A stretch of 64,000 nt of DNA from Otatea glauca (Eukaryota > Streptophyta > Magnoliopsida > Poales > Poaceae): contig JAYEVK010000447.1 in NCBI GenBank assembly GCA_036346275.1, positions 62,001-126,000 of the forward strand. The letters are read 5' to 3'. Positions 46,546-57,192 of the stretch are shown here, in pieces; the stretch's first letter is position 1, and every line of letters starts with the position of its first letter. The notes beneath the pieces were generated by a model. The model made no database searches. It worked only from the letters and a program-made list of their open reading frames with translations, and was not told where the DNA came from. A program made the position numbers and the translations under genes.

Positions 46546-47088
46546 TGGGAATTATTTGGGGTAGAGGCCTATTAATTCATAAATAATTCTTGAAAAATCC
46601 CAAAGACCCATTAGATGGAAGAGAGATGAAATAGAATAGTACCACATTGCTAGTGGAGGTGGATGAAGACCAATTTATAAGGGATGATTCTCTCCACCAT
46701 ACTAGAGTATAAGAAGAAGAGAACACACGCGCCCTCGCTCGCCACGCGGCGCGTACGCGAATGGTGTAGTTTTTGTAGCGTAACAGAGATCAAATATCTC
46801 TCGAACCTGGAGAGCAGGTCTCCGAAACGTCCGTCCTTGAGATCCTGCACCACATCGTCTGCTGATCATCATCGACATCTACAACCGGTTCGGTCATATC
46901 TTCGCGTTATCTCGGTAACGCACGCGGACCGTACTTATGTTCTTTTTATCTAATAATATGGATAGATAGACATTGCAATTGGTATATTGCTTGTGTCTAG
47001 TTTATTTATTTCCTCTGTTCTATTTTCAATTATTATCATAGCTTATTTTTGGAATAAATTCATCATTAATATGCCTAATATTCCAACA
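46546..47088 (+). repeat. copia-2 5' LTR
   Basis: Matches the 3' LTR in two blocks, the first through GACCAATTTATAAGGGAT and the second from CGTCCGTCCTTGAGATCCTG to ATATGCCTAATATTCCAACA. The middle block of the 3' LTR is absent. The left edge is approximate. Confidence 0.8.
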
Positions 47089-47114
47089 ATCCAAAAACAT
47101 GATAGGCTTTTCAT

Positions 47115-47895
47115 GGTGAATATGATGAAAGCATCTTGATTTGCTGAGGTAATGAGACCGGATACATTTACTGGTGTTCACTTTAATATATGGCAGACAC
47201 GAGCCACTCTGTAGCTCACATGACTATGAGCGTCTCTTGAAAGTGCGATTGGCAAACTGAAGGAACCCTTCTTCTGGCTGGCGGAAAAGGAGTTCAATGA
47301 TGCCACCACAATTTTTGTACAATGCATTCTTAGCGTTCTTTTAGACCGCCTTTGCGACGTGTATATGCACATGTCAGATGCAAAGGAGTTGTGGGAGGCA
47401 CTCAAAAATAAATTTAGTGCCTCAGATGCTAGCAGTAAACTATATGTTATAGAACAATATCATGACTACATAATGGTTGATGGCTGTTCTATGGTTGAAC
47501 AGGCTCACAAGATATAGTTCATTGCGAGGAAACTTGATCACCTCAAGCGCGCGTTACCCAACAAATTTGTGGCTGGTAGCGTCATTGCCAAATTGCTTCC
47601 CTCGTGGCGGAATTTTGCCACATCTCTAAAACACAAGAGATAAGAAATCTTTGTTGAGAGTCTGATCGCGTCTCTTGATGTTGAGGAGAAAGCTCGAGTG
47701 AATGATGTGCACCCAAAGGTGGTTGAGGGACAAACCAACGCTAATTTTGTGCAGCATTTTGGTTTTGGTAAGCTCAAGTCAAAGGGAAAAACTGTTCAGA
47801 CTATCAACTTTAAGAAGAAGAAGCAGAATGACAAGTCTTGCTTCGTGTGTGGTGAGATTGGACATTGGGCAAAGAAATGTCTAAGCTGCAAATGA
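47115..47895 (+). pseudogene. copia-2 gag
   Basis: Capsid gene of copia-2, badly decayed. Fragments of the UBN2/gag domain are readable across frames: RPDTFTGVHFNIWQT near the start, then DAKELWEALKNKFSASDA, followed by LPNKFVAGSVIAKLLPSWRN. Stops interrupt near 47516-47518 and 47641-47643. The end is a good CCHC zinc knuckle, CFVCGEIGHWAKKC, at about 47838-47880, preceded by a Lys-rich stretch that would bind nucleic acid. Confidence 0.85.
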
Positions 47896-48260
47896 GGAAA
47901 GGATCAGCAGGGACAGAACTCCAAATATATCAATATGACTATTGGCAATGCCAAGACAGAGACACTTGGGTATGGTAATTTACCCACTGTTCTTTCGGCT
48001 AGTCAATCTACCGATTGGTGGATTGATACTAGGGCTAATATTCAGTTTGTGCTGATGTATTATTGTTTTCTTCTTACCAGGTTGCTCGGGGTTCCTCTGT
48101 ATTGATGGAGAATGGGTTACATGCTTCTATTCTTGGTGTTGGCACGGTAGATATGAAGCTTACATCGGGAAAGATCGTGTGGCTAAAGAACATGTAGCAT
48201 GTCCCTTCAATCAACAAGAATCTCGTTAGTGGTTCCCTTCTTTGTAGAGATGAGTATAAG
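47896..48260 (+). pseudogene. copia-2 protease remnant
   Basis: The aspartic protease that should cut the polyprotein. The active-site context WWIDT is followed by Arg-Ala-Asn (codons at 48025-48036), so the catalytic D-T-G is D-T-R. Sequence between the site and the integrase is interrupted by stops. Confidence 0.75.
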
Positions 48261-49156
48261 TTGGTGTTTGAGTCGAATAAAGTAGTCATATCAAGGTACG
48301 GACTATTTATTGGTAAAGGCTATGACAGCAGAGGCTTGTTCCGTTTTTCCCTTGAGAACGTCTGTAATAAATTCGTGAATCATCTTTGCGACAATGTTAT
48401 TGGTAGTGAGGCAAGTGTTTGGCATTCACGACTATGTAATCTTATTTTTTGTTCTATGTCTCGGCTTTCTAGTATAAAATTAATTCTGAAATTTTCTATT
48501 GTCAAAGGTTCTAAGTACCAAAGTTGTGTGCAGTCTAAGCAACCTCGCAAGCCTCATAAGGCAGCTGAGGAAAGAAACTTGGCACTATTAGAACTCATAT
48601 ATTCAAATATCTGCGAGATGAATGGTGTGTTGACGAAGGGTGAAAAAAGATACTTCATGACTTTAATTGATAATGCGACTAGATTTTGCTATGTGTATCT
48701 TTTAAAAACAAAAGATGAGACTTTAGACTACTTTAAAATCTATAAGGCAGAAGTTGAGAATCAACAGGAAAGAAAAATCAAAAGAGTTAGGTCGGATCGT
48801 GGTGGAGAGTATTTCTCCAATGAATTCTCCCAATACTGTGCAGAGCATGGTATTATCCATGAGAGGATGCCTCCCTATTCGCCCCAATATAACGGGGTTG
48901 CCGAAAGGAAGAACCGCACCCTGACTGACTTGGTTAATGCCATGTTGGACATTGTGGGATTATCTAAGGCATGGTGAGGGAGGCTTTATTAACTTTGATT
49001 CATGTTCTAAATAGAGTTCCCACTAAGAATAGTGAGGTAACTCCATATGAGGGATGGGAAGGAAGAAAACCATCGCTATCCTACTTGTGCACTTGGGGGT
49101 GCTTGGCGAAAGTCAATGTGTCGATAATAAAGAAGAGTAAATTAACTTGGACCTAA
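48261..49156 (+). pseudogene. copia-2 integrase
   Basis: Integrase region of copia-2. A degenerate zinc region (WHSRLCNLIF, then CVQSKQPRKPH) lacks the second His and one Cys of the usual HHCC set. The catalytic core follows with its three acidic residues in FMTLIDNATRF, RSDRGGEYFS and NGVAERKNRTL, so DDE is kept. At 48977 the frame stops just after LSKAW, and the continuation MVREALLTLIHVLNRVP from 48971 is in another frame, consistent with a single-base loss. It ends near 49156. Confidence 0.9.
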
Positions 49157-49238
49157 AACTGTTGATTGTGTCTTTCTGGGATATGCTTATTGTTGCATTG
49201 CCTATAGGTTTCTAGTTATTACATCTAAGGTATCTAAC

Positions 49239-50329
49239 ATGCATGTCTATACGATAATAGAGTCTCGAGATGCAACGTTCTTTGAGAATATATTTTCTAT
49301 GAAGGATATGCATAGCATTCTAAGTCAGGCTTGTTATTCAACTCCTGAACCTGCCATACCAGTTGAGAATTTTAAACAAACACATGAACAAACTCCTGAG
49401 AAGGATGACAGTGATGCTCCAAAAAGGAGCAAGAGACAAAGGATTGTAAAATTCTTTGATGATGATTTCACTATGTATCTCGTGGATGATGTTCCCAAGA
49501 CCATTTTAGAAGTATATGCATCTCCTGATGAAGACTAATGGAAGGATGCGGTCTGTAGTAAAATGGATTCCATTCTCGCTACAGAACTTGGGAAATCACA
49601 GATCGTCCTTATGGTTGTAAACCAGTTGGATGCAAGTGGGTATTCAAAAAGAAGCTTAGGCTTGATGGTACTATTGAGAAGTATAAGGCCCGATTTGTGG
49701 CTAAGAGTTACACCCAAAAAGAAGGTGACGATTTCTTTTATACTTATTCACCTGTTACTAGGTTGACCAGAATACGTGTACTATTATCTTTGGCTGCCTC
49801 TTATAGTCTTCTCATTCATCAAATGGATGTTAAGACAACTTTCTTTAATGGAGAGTTAGATGAGAAAATCTATATGGAACAGCTCGATGGATTTGTAGTA
49901 AATGGTCAAGAGAATAAAGTATGTAAGTTGCTGAAATCTTTGTATAGTCTTAAGCAAGCACCTAAGCAAGGGCATGGGAAGTTCGATAGAACTTTAACAT
50001 CTGAAGGCTTTGCTGTAAACGAAGCTGATAGATGTGTATACTACCGCTATGGTGGGGGTGAGGGAATTATTCTATGCTTGTATGTAGATGACATACTTAT
50101 ATTTGGAACAAATCTTGATGTGATTAATGAGGTCAAGATGTTTTTGTCCCAAAGCTTTGATATGAAGGATATAGGAGAAGCTGATGTAATTCTGAACATC
50201 AAGCTGATCAAAGGTGGGAATGGGATTACACTTGTGCAACCCCATTTTGTGGAAAAGGTCTTAAGCCGTTTTGGTTATATGGACAATAAGCCTTCTCCAA
50301 CACCATATGATGCTAGTTTAATACTTTGA
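49239..50329 (+). pseudogene. copia-2 reverse transcriptase
   Basis: RVT_2-type reverse transcriptase. The linker (49239-49538) has the acidic/basic DAPKRSKRQR motif. The N-terminal palm around 49560-49700 is split over frames. From 49697 to 50329 the frame is open and shows QMDVKTTFFNGELDEKIYM (first Asp region), SLYSLKQAPKQ, and the YVDD box at 50081-50092, then DMKDIGEADVIL. The polymerase aspartates are intact, but upstream stops and shifts prevent a full product. Confidence 0.92.
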
Positions 50330-50386
50330 AAGAACCGACGAATTACTAGGGATCAACTGAGATACTCTCAGATTATTGGTTCACTC

Positions 50387-51034
50387 ATGTACCTAGCTAA
50401 TGCTACAAGGCCTGACATCTCGTTTGTTGTCAGCAAATTGAGCCGGTTTGTCTCTAATCTGGGTGATGATCATTGGTGTGCTCTTGAGAGAGTAATGCGT
50501 TATTTGAGAGGTATTATGAGTTATGGAATTCACTATACTGGGTATCCTAGTGTACTTGAGGGATATAGTGACTCTAACTGGATATCTGATGCTGATGAGC
50601 TCAAGGCCACCAGTGGGTATGTATTCACTCTTGGTGGTGCTGCTGTCTCATTGAGGTCTTGTAAACATACCATATTGACGAGGTCAACCATGGAAGCAGA
50701 ACTCACAACATTAGATACAGCCACTATTGAAGCAGAATGACTTTGTGATCTCTTGATGGATTTACCGGTAGTTGAAAAACCAATACCGGCTATCCTTATG
50801 AACTGTGATAATCAAACGGTTATTATGAAAATGAACAGTGCAAAGGATAACATGAAGTCCTCAAGAAACATAAAAAGACGGTTGAAATCTGTCAAGAAAT
50901 TGAGAAACTCCGGAGTGATAGCTTTGGATTACATCCAAAGCTCTAAGAATCTGGCAGATCCGTTTACAAAGAGTCTTTCACGAAATTTGGTAGATAGTAC
51001 ATCTAGGGAGATGGGAATGAGACCTACCAAATAG
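50387..51034 (+). pseudogene. copia-2 RNase H
   Basis: C-terminal RNase H. Readable motifs are NATRPDISFVVSKLSRF, GYSDSNWISD (first acidic residue), RSTMEAEL (second), NCDNQTVI (third), and SKNLADPFTKSLSR near the end. One in-frame TGA at 50738-50740 follows TIEAE, where the family usually has Trp, a probable TGG-to-TGA change. The stop at 51032-51034 is the likely natural end. Confidence 0.9.
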
Positions 51035-51582
51035 TTAATCATAGTGGTAACCTAAGCTATGTGATCGGAGATCCCGTGAATTAGTACCTGGGTAATAACA
51101 AGCTGTTGGATTAACTAAAGAAGAGTACATTCTGCATCCTACTCCATGAAAGATGCCGTACTCTTAAAATCTGTGAGGCAGGTTGACTACGTCTTAATGT
51201 GTTCTATTAGTTTTTGCACAAACAAAGATGCTGTCCCGCAGAGCATTCTTGAAAGAACACACCTATATGAGTCCGACTGTTGGCCGCAGTTCGTGAGACG
51301 TGGGTACTCTCTAAGAAGCTCATAAAGAGGCCAAGCAGTATGACTTATAAGCTCCACCCGAGGGGTAGGTTTTCGGTAGGCTAGTATTAGTCAGGGCCTT
51401 AAGTGAAACTTGTCTGCACAAAACTTGCAATTCAAGTCATAGTCCATTGTTCAAGTTGTAGATGAATGTAGTCTGAAGTCTAGGTGCAATTCAAGGCATA
51501 GTCCATTATCACCGAAAGCTGGTATAAAAACAATTTTTAAAAAGGCAAAGACCTATGGGATCTCTGGAATCTGGTAGGGGAT
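51035..51582 (+). other. copia-2 3' untranslated region
   Basis: Non-coding sequence between RNase H and the 3' LTR. It ends in a purine-rich tract (GGTAGGGGAT) that would act as polypurine primer. Confidence 0.7.
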
Positions 51583-52507
51583 TGTTGGAATTATTTGAGC
51601 TGGAAGCCCATTAGTTCACAAATAATTCTTGAAAAATCCCAAAGGCCCATTAGGTGGAAGAGAGATGAAAATAGAATAATACCACATTGCTAGTAGAGGT
51701 GAATGAAGACCAATTTATAAGGGATAGTTCTCTCCACCATGCTAGAGCATGAGAAGAAGAGAACACACGAGCGCGCTCGCTCCTCTCGCCACGCCACGCC
51801 ACTCTAGGCGGTGCGCGTATACGACATACGCGTGAATGGTGCAGCGAAATCGAGTCTGACAACTTGCACAGGCACAGTTCTCTTTTGTAGTTTTTGCAGC
51901 GTGGGACTAAGTGGTCAACATGTTTATGTTTATGCGAAATTAACTGCGCACGGAATCTGTAACAGACTCGAATCGTGGAACGGATTTTACGCAGAATTCG
52001 TAACCGACTCATATCGTGCTCCACGATTTTATCTCTGTTATATATACGCAGAATAAAGATCAAATATCTCTTGAATCCTTTGCTTTCCTTTAGTACTGCA
52101 TTGCATCCTTCTTCCCCGTCCCTTCGTCGGCTTGCACCGACTGTTGGGAGAGCAGGTCTCCAAAACGTCCGTCCTTGAGATCCTGCACCGGGAGAGGACG
52201 AATCACATTTTTGGGAAGCGTCTTCATGCGACTGCTCGCTGTTTTCTTCATCGATGATCGGCTTCGACTACATCGTCTACGGATCATTATCGACATCTAC
52301 AACCGGTTCGGCCACGTCTTCGTGTCATCTTGGTAACGCATGCGAAACGCACCTATGTTCTGTTTATCTAATAATATGGATGAGATAGACATTGCATTTG
52401 GTATATTGCTTGTGTCTAGTTTATTTGTTTCTTCTGTTCTATCTTCAATTATTGTCATAGCTTATTTTCAGAATAAATTCATCGTTAATATGCCTAATAT
52501 TGCAACA
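51583..52507 (+). repeat. copia-2 3' LTR
   Basis: Begins TGTTGGAATTATTTGAGC and ends CCTAATATTGCAACA; 925 bp. It contains the complete middle section absent from the 5' LTR, including an ACTATATATA-poor leader and a TTATATATACG TATA-like stretch near 52037. Confidence 0.85.
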
Positions 52508-53084
52508 AAACAAAGGAGAGATTAGAAGCTTTGGTTTATAGTCCTATTGCACACTTTTTTCTTTTGCATTTTTTGGTCCTTCTCTAAATGTAATTACAAA
52601 ATTAGTCCTGTCTGCCATCGTGAAAGCAGCGGCAGGCGATATGCTGCGCTCTCCTACAGTGGTAGGTAGTCGATTCCGTGGCAGCAGCGTGCATCAGCGA
52701 TAGATAGGATGGCCCCACCACAACAGGAGATGTTGTGGCCTTGTAGTGTGGAAAGAGCCATTCCTACCGTGGTCCCCTAGCATGGTAGGACTTGATGTGT
52801 TCTCGTGTCTGATGAGGCTTGTGGTGCCCTTTGCCATCTTGGTAGAAGCACATCTTTGTGGTCAACGTGGTCGCCATCTTTGCTAGCGAGTCTTTGTGGT
52901 GGTAGAGAAGCGCGACAGGTAATATATATCACATGCCATTGCTTTTATGGAAGAAGAGAGCTAATTTTGCAATTATACTTGGAGGAGTGCCAATTTTTTT
53001 TAAAAAGTGCAATTGGGCTAGATAAGCCAAACTTTCAAAGATCAGATCTACTAGGTAGAGACATATGCTATGCTATGCTAGACG
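52508..53084. other. Intergenic, no gene seen
   Basis: Frames up to 96 codons without a domain (52805-53095 plus). No terminus or RNA gene recognised. Confidence 0.4.
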
Positions 53085-53440
53085 AATTTTGGTAGTGCTC
53101 GGTTTAGGGATGGATGCAATTTTACGGAAGGAGTGTGCTTTTCTTTTTGCGAAAGGGCTCCGACCGAGGCTAGACGCAATTTTTCGAAAGTACAGGGCCC
53201 TTTCCGCAAAAGGGCATAGTTTGGATCCAGGTGCAATTTTTTGGAACCACGACGGTGTCATTGCAAAATAGGTTGGTTAGGAGCTGTCAGCGAATTTGCG
53301 GAATCATGGGGTTCTCTTTGAAAAAAACCAGTGGGAAAACTTGAACGTAACTTCAGTCCTGAAAAATAGACTGGCTAGGAGCTGGCAACGAATTTGCAGA
53401 ACTACATGGTTTTTTTGCAGAAAACCGGAGAGAGAGGACC
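53085..53440. repeat. Degenerate direct repeats, two unit types
   Basis: Phrases of the type GGATGCAATTTT-CG (53113), AGACGCAATTTTTCG (53172) and AGGTGCAATTTTTTGG (53228) recur at about 55-60 bp. Then TAGGAGCTGTCAGCGAATTTGC (53278) recurs as TAGGAGCTGGCAACGAATTTGC (53374) at 96 bp. No domain in the overlapping frames. Confidence 0.6.
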
Positions 53441-53625
53441 TCTACGTAATTTTGGGATTTTGGAGGCCATTTTGCAAGAAAGTGACGTGCCACAAGGGTG
53501 TCGTGCACCAGCGCCCCTTCAATAAACGGATACGCGACCCTCGAAGCAGCCGGAATAAGAATGGCACCATGGACAAGTCTCACTTGAAGAGTGCACCGCG
53601 TGACCACCTATATAACGGCACACAA

Positions 53626-54873
53626 TTAGCTACTTTGTCCAACAACTATTTGTATGAAGCATTCAAGACATATATATAAGTATGTTGATGTCACAGATAG
53701 GAAATTTGCCATGTTCATCTGTGGGAGTGGCGGACGCACAACTACTCTTTTTGGTAGTGGGCTGATTTGCCCACATACATTTGGGACTTGCGCAGGCTGA
53801 TTATTGAGCCTTTTCTCGAGGTTTCTTATCTTATTGTTGAATTCTCCTCTTAGTCTTTCCTCAATCTTTTGTATCAGTCGTTCCTCTCGCTCTGCTTTGG
53901 TTCTCTTCCTACTCCGGTATTTGTCTGAGTTGTCTGGGAATCCCGACATCCAGGGAACAAAAACCCCCATGCCTCGCGTGCGACCAGGGTGTTCCTTGTT
54001 TCCCTAGGCTGTGGAGAGTACATCTTTCTCCCTATCTGCCAAAAAAGTGCCATCGGAAGATTGTGTACTCAACGCTACCTGCAAGATCCCGACAAGTTAT
54101 TTCACTTACAAAATTACGGACTAGTTACGTACAAAATTGGAAGTCCGATATCTTACCAGGGGTTGGCAGACTTCCTCGTCTGCGGGGTTTGTAAAGGAGA
54201 TGGTGCCGAAAGACGTGGCACTTGACCTTGCTCTCAGCCAGTCTCTGGCGCGTTGGTCAACGATAGATGCAAATGGCACACAGGCCTCCTCATCCTCCCT
54301 CTCCCATTGGTCCCTCTTTCCCACGTACCCAGCGGTGCCAAGTCTGTGGGGGTGGGTGCTCCTTGCTTGCAGGGCCTTGTGGGCTTCACTTTGACGCACG
54401 AATTCATCAGTTGTCTTCGCCTCAACAAAACTTTGCCATATGTTCTCAGCAATGAACCCGTACTTAGAGAAGGGAGTCCTGTCCTTATTGACATATTCCT
54501 TGACAAGCGTGCTCTTGAAATTCTTCCATGCCTTTCATGCCACTAGCAGTGCATACCGTCGCACTGAGCTCACAAAGTCTTCTGGGATATCAAACGAAGA
54601 CATAATTTCTGTCACCAAGTCGTTGCGGCTCTCATCAATCAGTGACTTCTAGGATGGACAGGTGATGGGGACCCGTTCCCGTGCAACTATCCCGCACAAT
54701 GTCCTAAATGCATTCACCGCCTTTCTTGATTCGGTGGGGGCCCCATCCTTTCGATCAACCGCCGTGATGGTATATCGTTCCGTGGGCCTTTTATTTGCTC
54801 CTCTTGGACTTCGAGGAGATTTTCTTTTCGATGACTCATCACATCCTTGAGACGACGAATGAGGGGACACCAT
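53626..54873 (-). pseudogene. CACTA accessory protein (Transposase_24, Ptta/En/Spm type), broken
   Basis: Second-gene product of plant CACTA elements, thought to help transposition. The ATG at 54871-54873 (minus) opens a frame with a basic Ser/Arg-rich N terminus, then SRKAVNAFRTLCGIVARERVP. Stops at 54649-54651 and 54537-54539 fall in an otherwise continuous frame whose later parts include SEAHKALQARSTHPHRLGTAGY, a family signature, and RARDWLRARS. A further frame continues with HPGRTRGMGVFVPW and a coiled-coil-like segment rich in Glu/Arg (EREERLIQKIEERL, then KIRNLEKRLN). The left end fades into the repeats at 53.1-53.4 kb. Plus-strand frames across this region are shadows. Confidence 0.85.
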
Positions 54874-56734
54874 CTTGCAATCTAGGCTGGTTGTCGTGGC
54901 TCAACAGGAAAGAAAAGTAATCAAACAACGAAGGCTAGTAATTGATGGTTGCTTTTATTTAATGGGTACAAAGGTAGTATATATATTAGACCCTTAAGTA
55001 TATTCAAGAGTGGAGATTGGATTGTTCGATGGGGGTAAGAATGAAGAAATTTGCATGAAGGCCAAGGATGTTGAATCAAATAAACTTGATGTCAAATGCG
55101 ATCTGTTCTCCCCATTAAGCATGAATTGGTTTTTATGAGATTTGTGCTGGTTCTAGCTGTGGGCTTGCTTGGCAGAAGCTTCTAACATGGTTGTAGCTAT
55201 ATTTGTTAATCTGGTTCTCAAATATCATTATATCCAGATATGACTTAAGGAGTAGTGTGCATGGGATGTTTTCAACAATCACTTGGAAATTGTTTAGGCT
55301 ATGTCAGGATCAAGTGTCCATTATTGAGTTTGTCCAAATGGTTAACAAATCAGCTAACTTGGAGGTTGTCATTTGTCATATCGAGATAACTCAATGGTTT
55401 GAATCACTGGTTGTGCTGATGGGATTTCGGGTGCACCCTATTTTGTTTATTGTGTTTGGTGTTTAGCATGTTCATGTGTTATCTGCATTGCTGTTAGTAC
55501 CTTTTCGGTTTAAATATTGTTACGAAAAAATGTTGTTACCTACTAATGTGATGCTTGTACAAATATATATGTGTATCACCTTCTAACCAAGTCACAAACC
55601 AAGAAGTGACCTCTGTTGCAAAACATCCGGGAAATTCTTGATGTGTTAGCATTTCCACCATTGTTCATACACGACATGGTATATGCTTATGTTTGCTCTG
55701 GTTCTTTTTTCATGCTTTTTGTTTGATTGGTTTAATTTGTAGAGATTTCATATTACTGTAATTTGTAGGGTTGCTCCATTCCCATGGAAGTGAGATTAGT
55801 TTTGGTACTGTATACTTCTTTCCCTTAAAATACGGGTGAGTATTCTCTCATGTGTTTTTGATTCTTCTCTTTTGTTTGTTGAAATTTTAGCAATCTTTTC
55901 TATCAACCACGAAATAGTTCAGATATTAGTTTTCACATGTGGAAAAAGGCATTTGTTTAACGATAAGCATTACGAATATTGCGGTGGCTTGTGATGCACT
56001 GTTGCTCCATCACCACAAAGCATTCCAGGTAATTGTCTAAATTGACCATTGACATGTTCATTCTAAATAAGCTCCAAATTTCAGGTTTTAGAACCACTTG
56101 ATCAATAGACGAAGGATCAATCCGATTGTTTCGCATGCATATTAATATGCTTTCAATCACGTCTGATCTTGTAGCCACATATAAAATCAAAAAAAAAATT
56201 TCGATTACAAATTTCAGTTTCAATGGCCACATACAAAACCAAAAAAAAGATGCAAACTGAAATAATTTTTCTTGACTAGAACAGAGCATAAAAAATTTGT
56301 AGTAATGAGAGCTAGGTTATGACAATGAATAGTCAGAAAAACAATAAGAGTCTTATTATTTGTTAAAGCCAATTAAACTTTTCAGCACTTATCTCCATAG
56401 AAATGTTAATGTCACTTCAAGCAGATGCTTGAATATCATATGTAATGCACGTGCTTAATTACAAGAGGCAAACTAACATGTGCAAGGGGGCGGCCTCGGA
56501 GAGGGGGGGGGGCTTCGACGAGGGGGCAGCGTCGGCAACGGGGAGGTGTTGGCGAGGGGGCAGCGTCGGCGAGGGGGTGGCGTCGAGGCGGCGTCAACGA
56601 GGGGGGGAGGCGCTGAAATGGGAGACGAAGCGGGTGGGCTCGAGAGACAAAGCTATAGCTAGGGTTTTGAGCGTGTGAGTGGAGAATGAATGATCTACAA
56701 GAGTGTCCTTTTTATAGGGCTCCCTATCACACAC
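54874..56734. other. Intergenic, no gene seen; GC-rich repeats at 56480-56640
   Basis: AT-rich sequence with frames of at most 110 codons (55957-56289 minus) and no domain. At 56480-56640 is a G-rich block with repeats of GAGGGGGCAGCGTCGGC-like phrases. On the minus strand a TATA-like CTATAAAAAG (56714-56723) precedes AAAACCCTAG and this block, as if a promoter and leader ran leftward. Confidence 0.45.
56714..56723 (-). promoter_or_regulatory. TATA-like box reading leftward from CACTA subterminal repeats
   Basis: The minus strand reads CTATAAAAAG, followed about 45 bp later by AAAACCCTAGC, a phrase common near plant transcription starts, and then by GC-rich sequence. The box lies right next to the palindromic repeats at 56735-56935. 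Promoter activity is inference. Confidence 0.4.
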
Positions 56735-56935
56735 GGTTCTAGTTTAGAACCGTCTGTTATAATAACATCACAGACGGTTCTTCAATAGAACCGTCTGTGA
56801 TAGTATTTTACCGCAGACGGTTCTATATTAGAACCATCTGCGATAGTATTTAATCGCAGACGGTTATGTATTAGAACCGTCTGTGATAGAAGATATCCTA
56901 GACGGTTGTATTATAGAACCGTCTGTGATGAAGCT
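56735..56935. repeat. CACTA subterminal palindromic repeats, left cluster
   Basis: CAGACGGTTC and AGAACCGTCTG alternate about every 40 bp in five units, each unit able to fold on itself (for example CACAGACGGTTC ... GAACCGTCTGTG). The same motif forms the right cluster at 61245-61530, which marks both as ends of one CACTA element. Confidence 0.85.
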
Positions 56936-57192
56936 TGACATAGACCTTCATTGCTAAGGTAAATCCAGAGTTTGGCCTTCTTAACATACAATCGATAGTG
57001 GATAATGTATAATGTATATGGAATTGTAGATGAAGTAATATCAGTAAAGGAAAGGAAACTATATTAAATAAATCAGATGCATATATACACAAAGTTGTTT
57101 TGAATTTCGAACATCTCATTACAAACAACTATATTATCTTCTAGAGTACACTTAAGATCATAACTCCACTTGATTATTCTTTTGTATAAAAA

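Larger units (their letters stand above)
46546..52507 (+). mobile_element. Degenerate Ty1/copia retrotransposon (copia-2)
   Basis: A plus-strand copia element with LTRs at about 46546-47088 and 51583-52507 and the order gag, protease, integrase, RT, RNase H. A purine-rich GGTAGGGGAT precedes the 3' LTR. The 5' LTR is about 380 bp shorter than the 3' LTR, missing the middle, and its first bases are diverged (CTGGGAATTATTTG versus TGTTGGAATTATTTG). All coding parts carry stops or shifts; several stops look like TGG-to-TGA changes. I could not identify a matching target duplication because the left end is eroded. Confidence 0.9.

Noticed and set aside
53804..54850. Several plus-strand frames of 60-97 codons
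   Set aside because: They are antisense shadows of the minus-strand CACTA accessory gene, whose motifs are recognisable.
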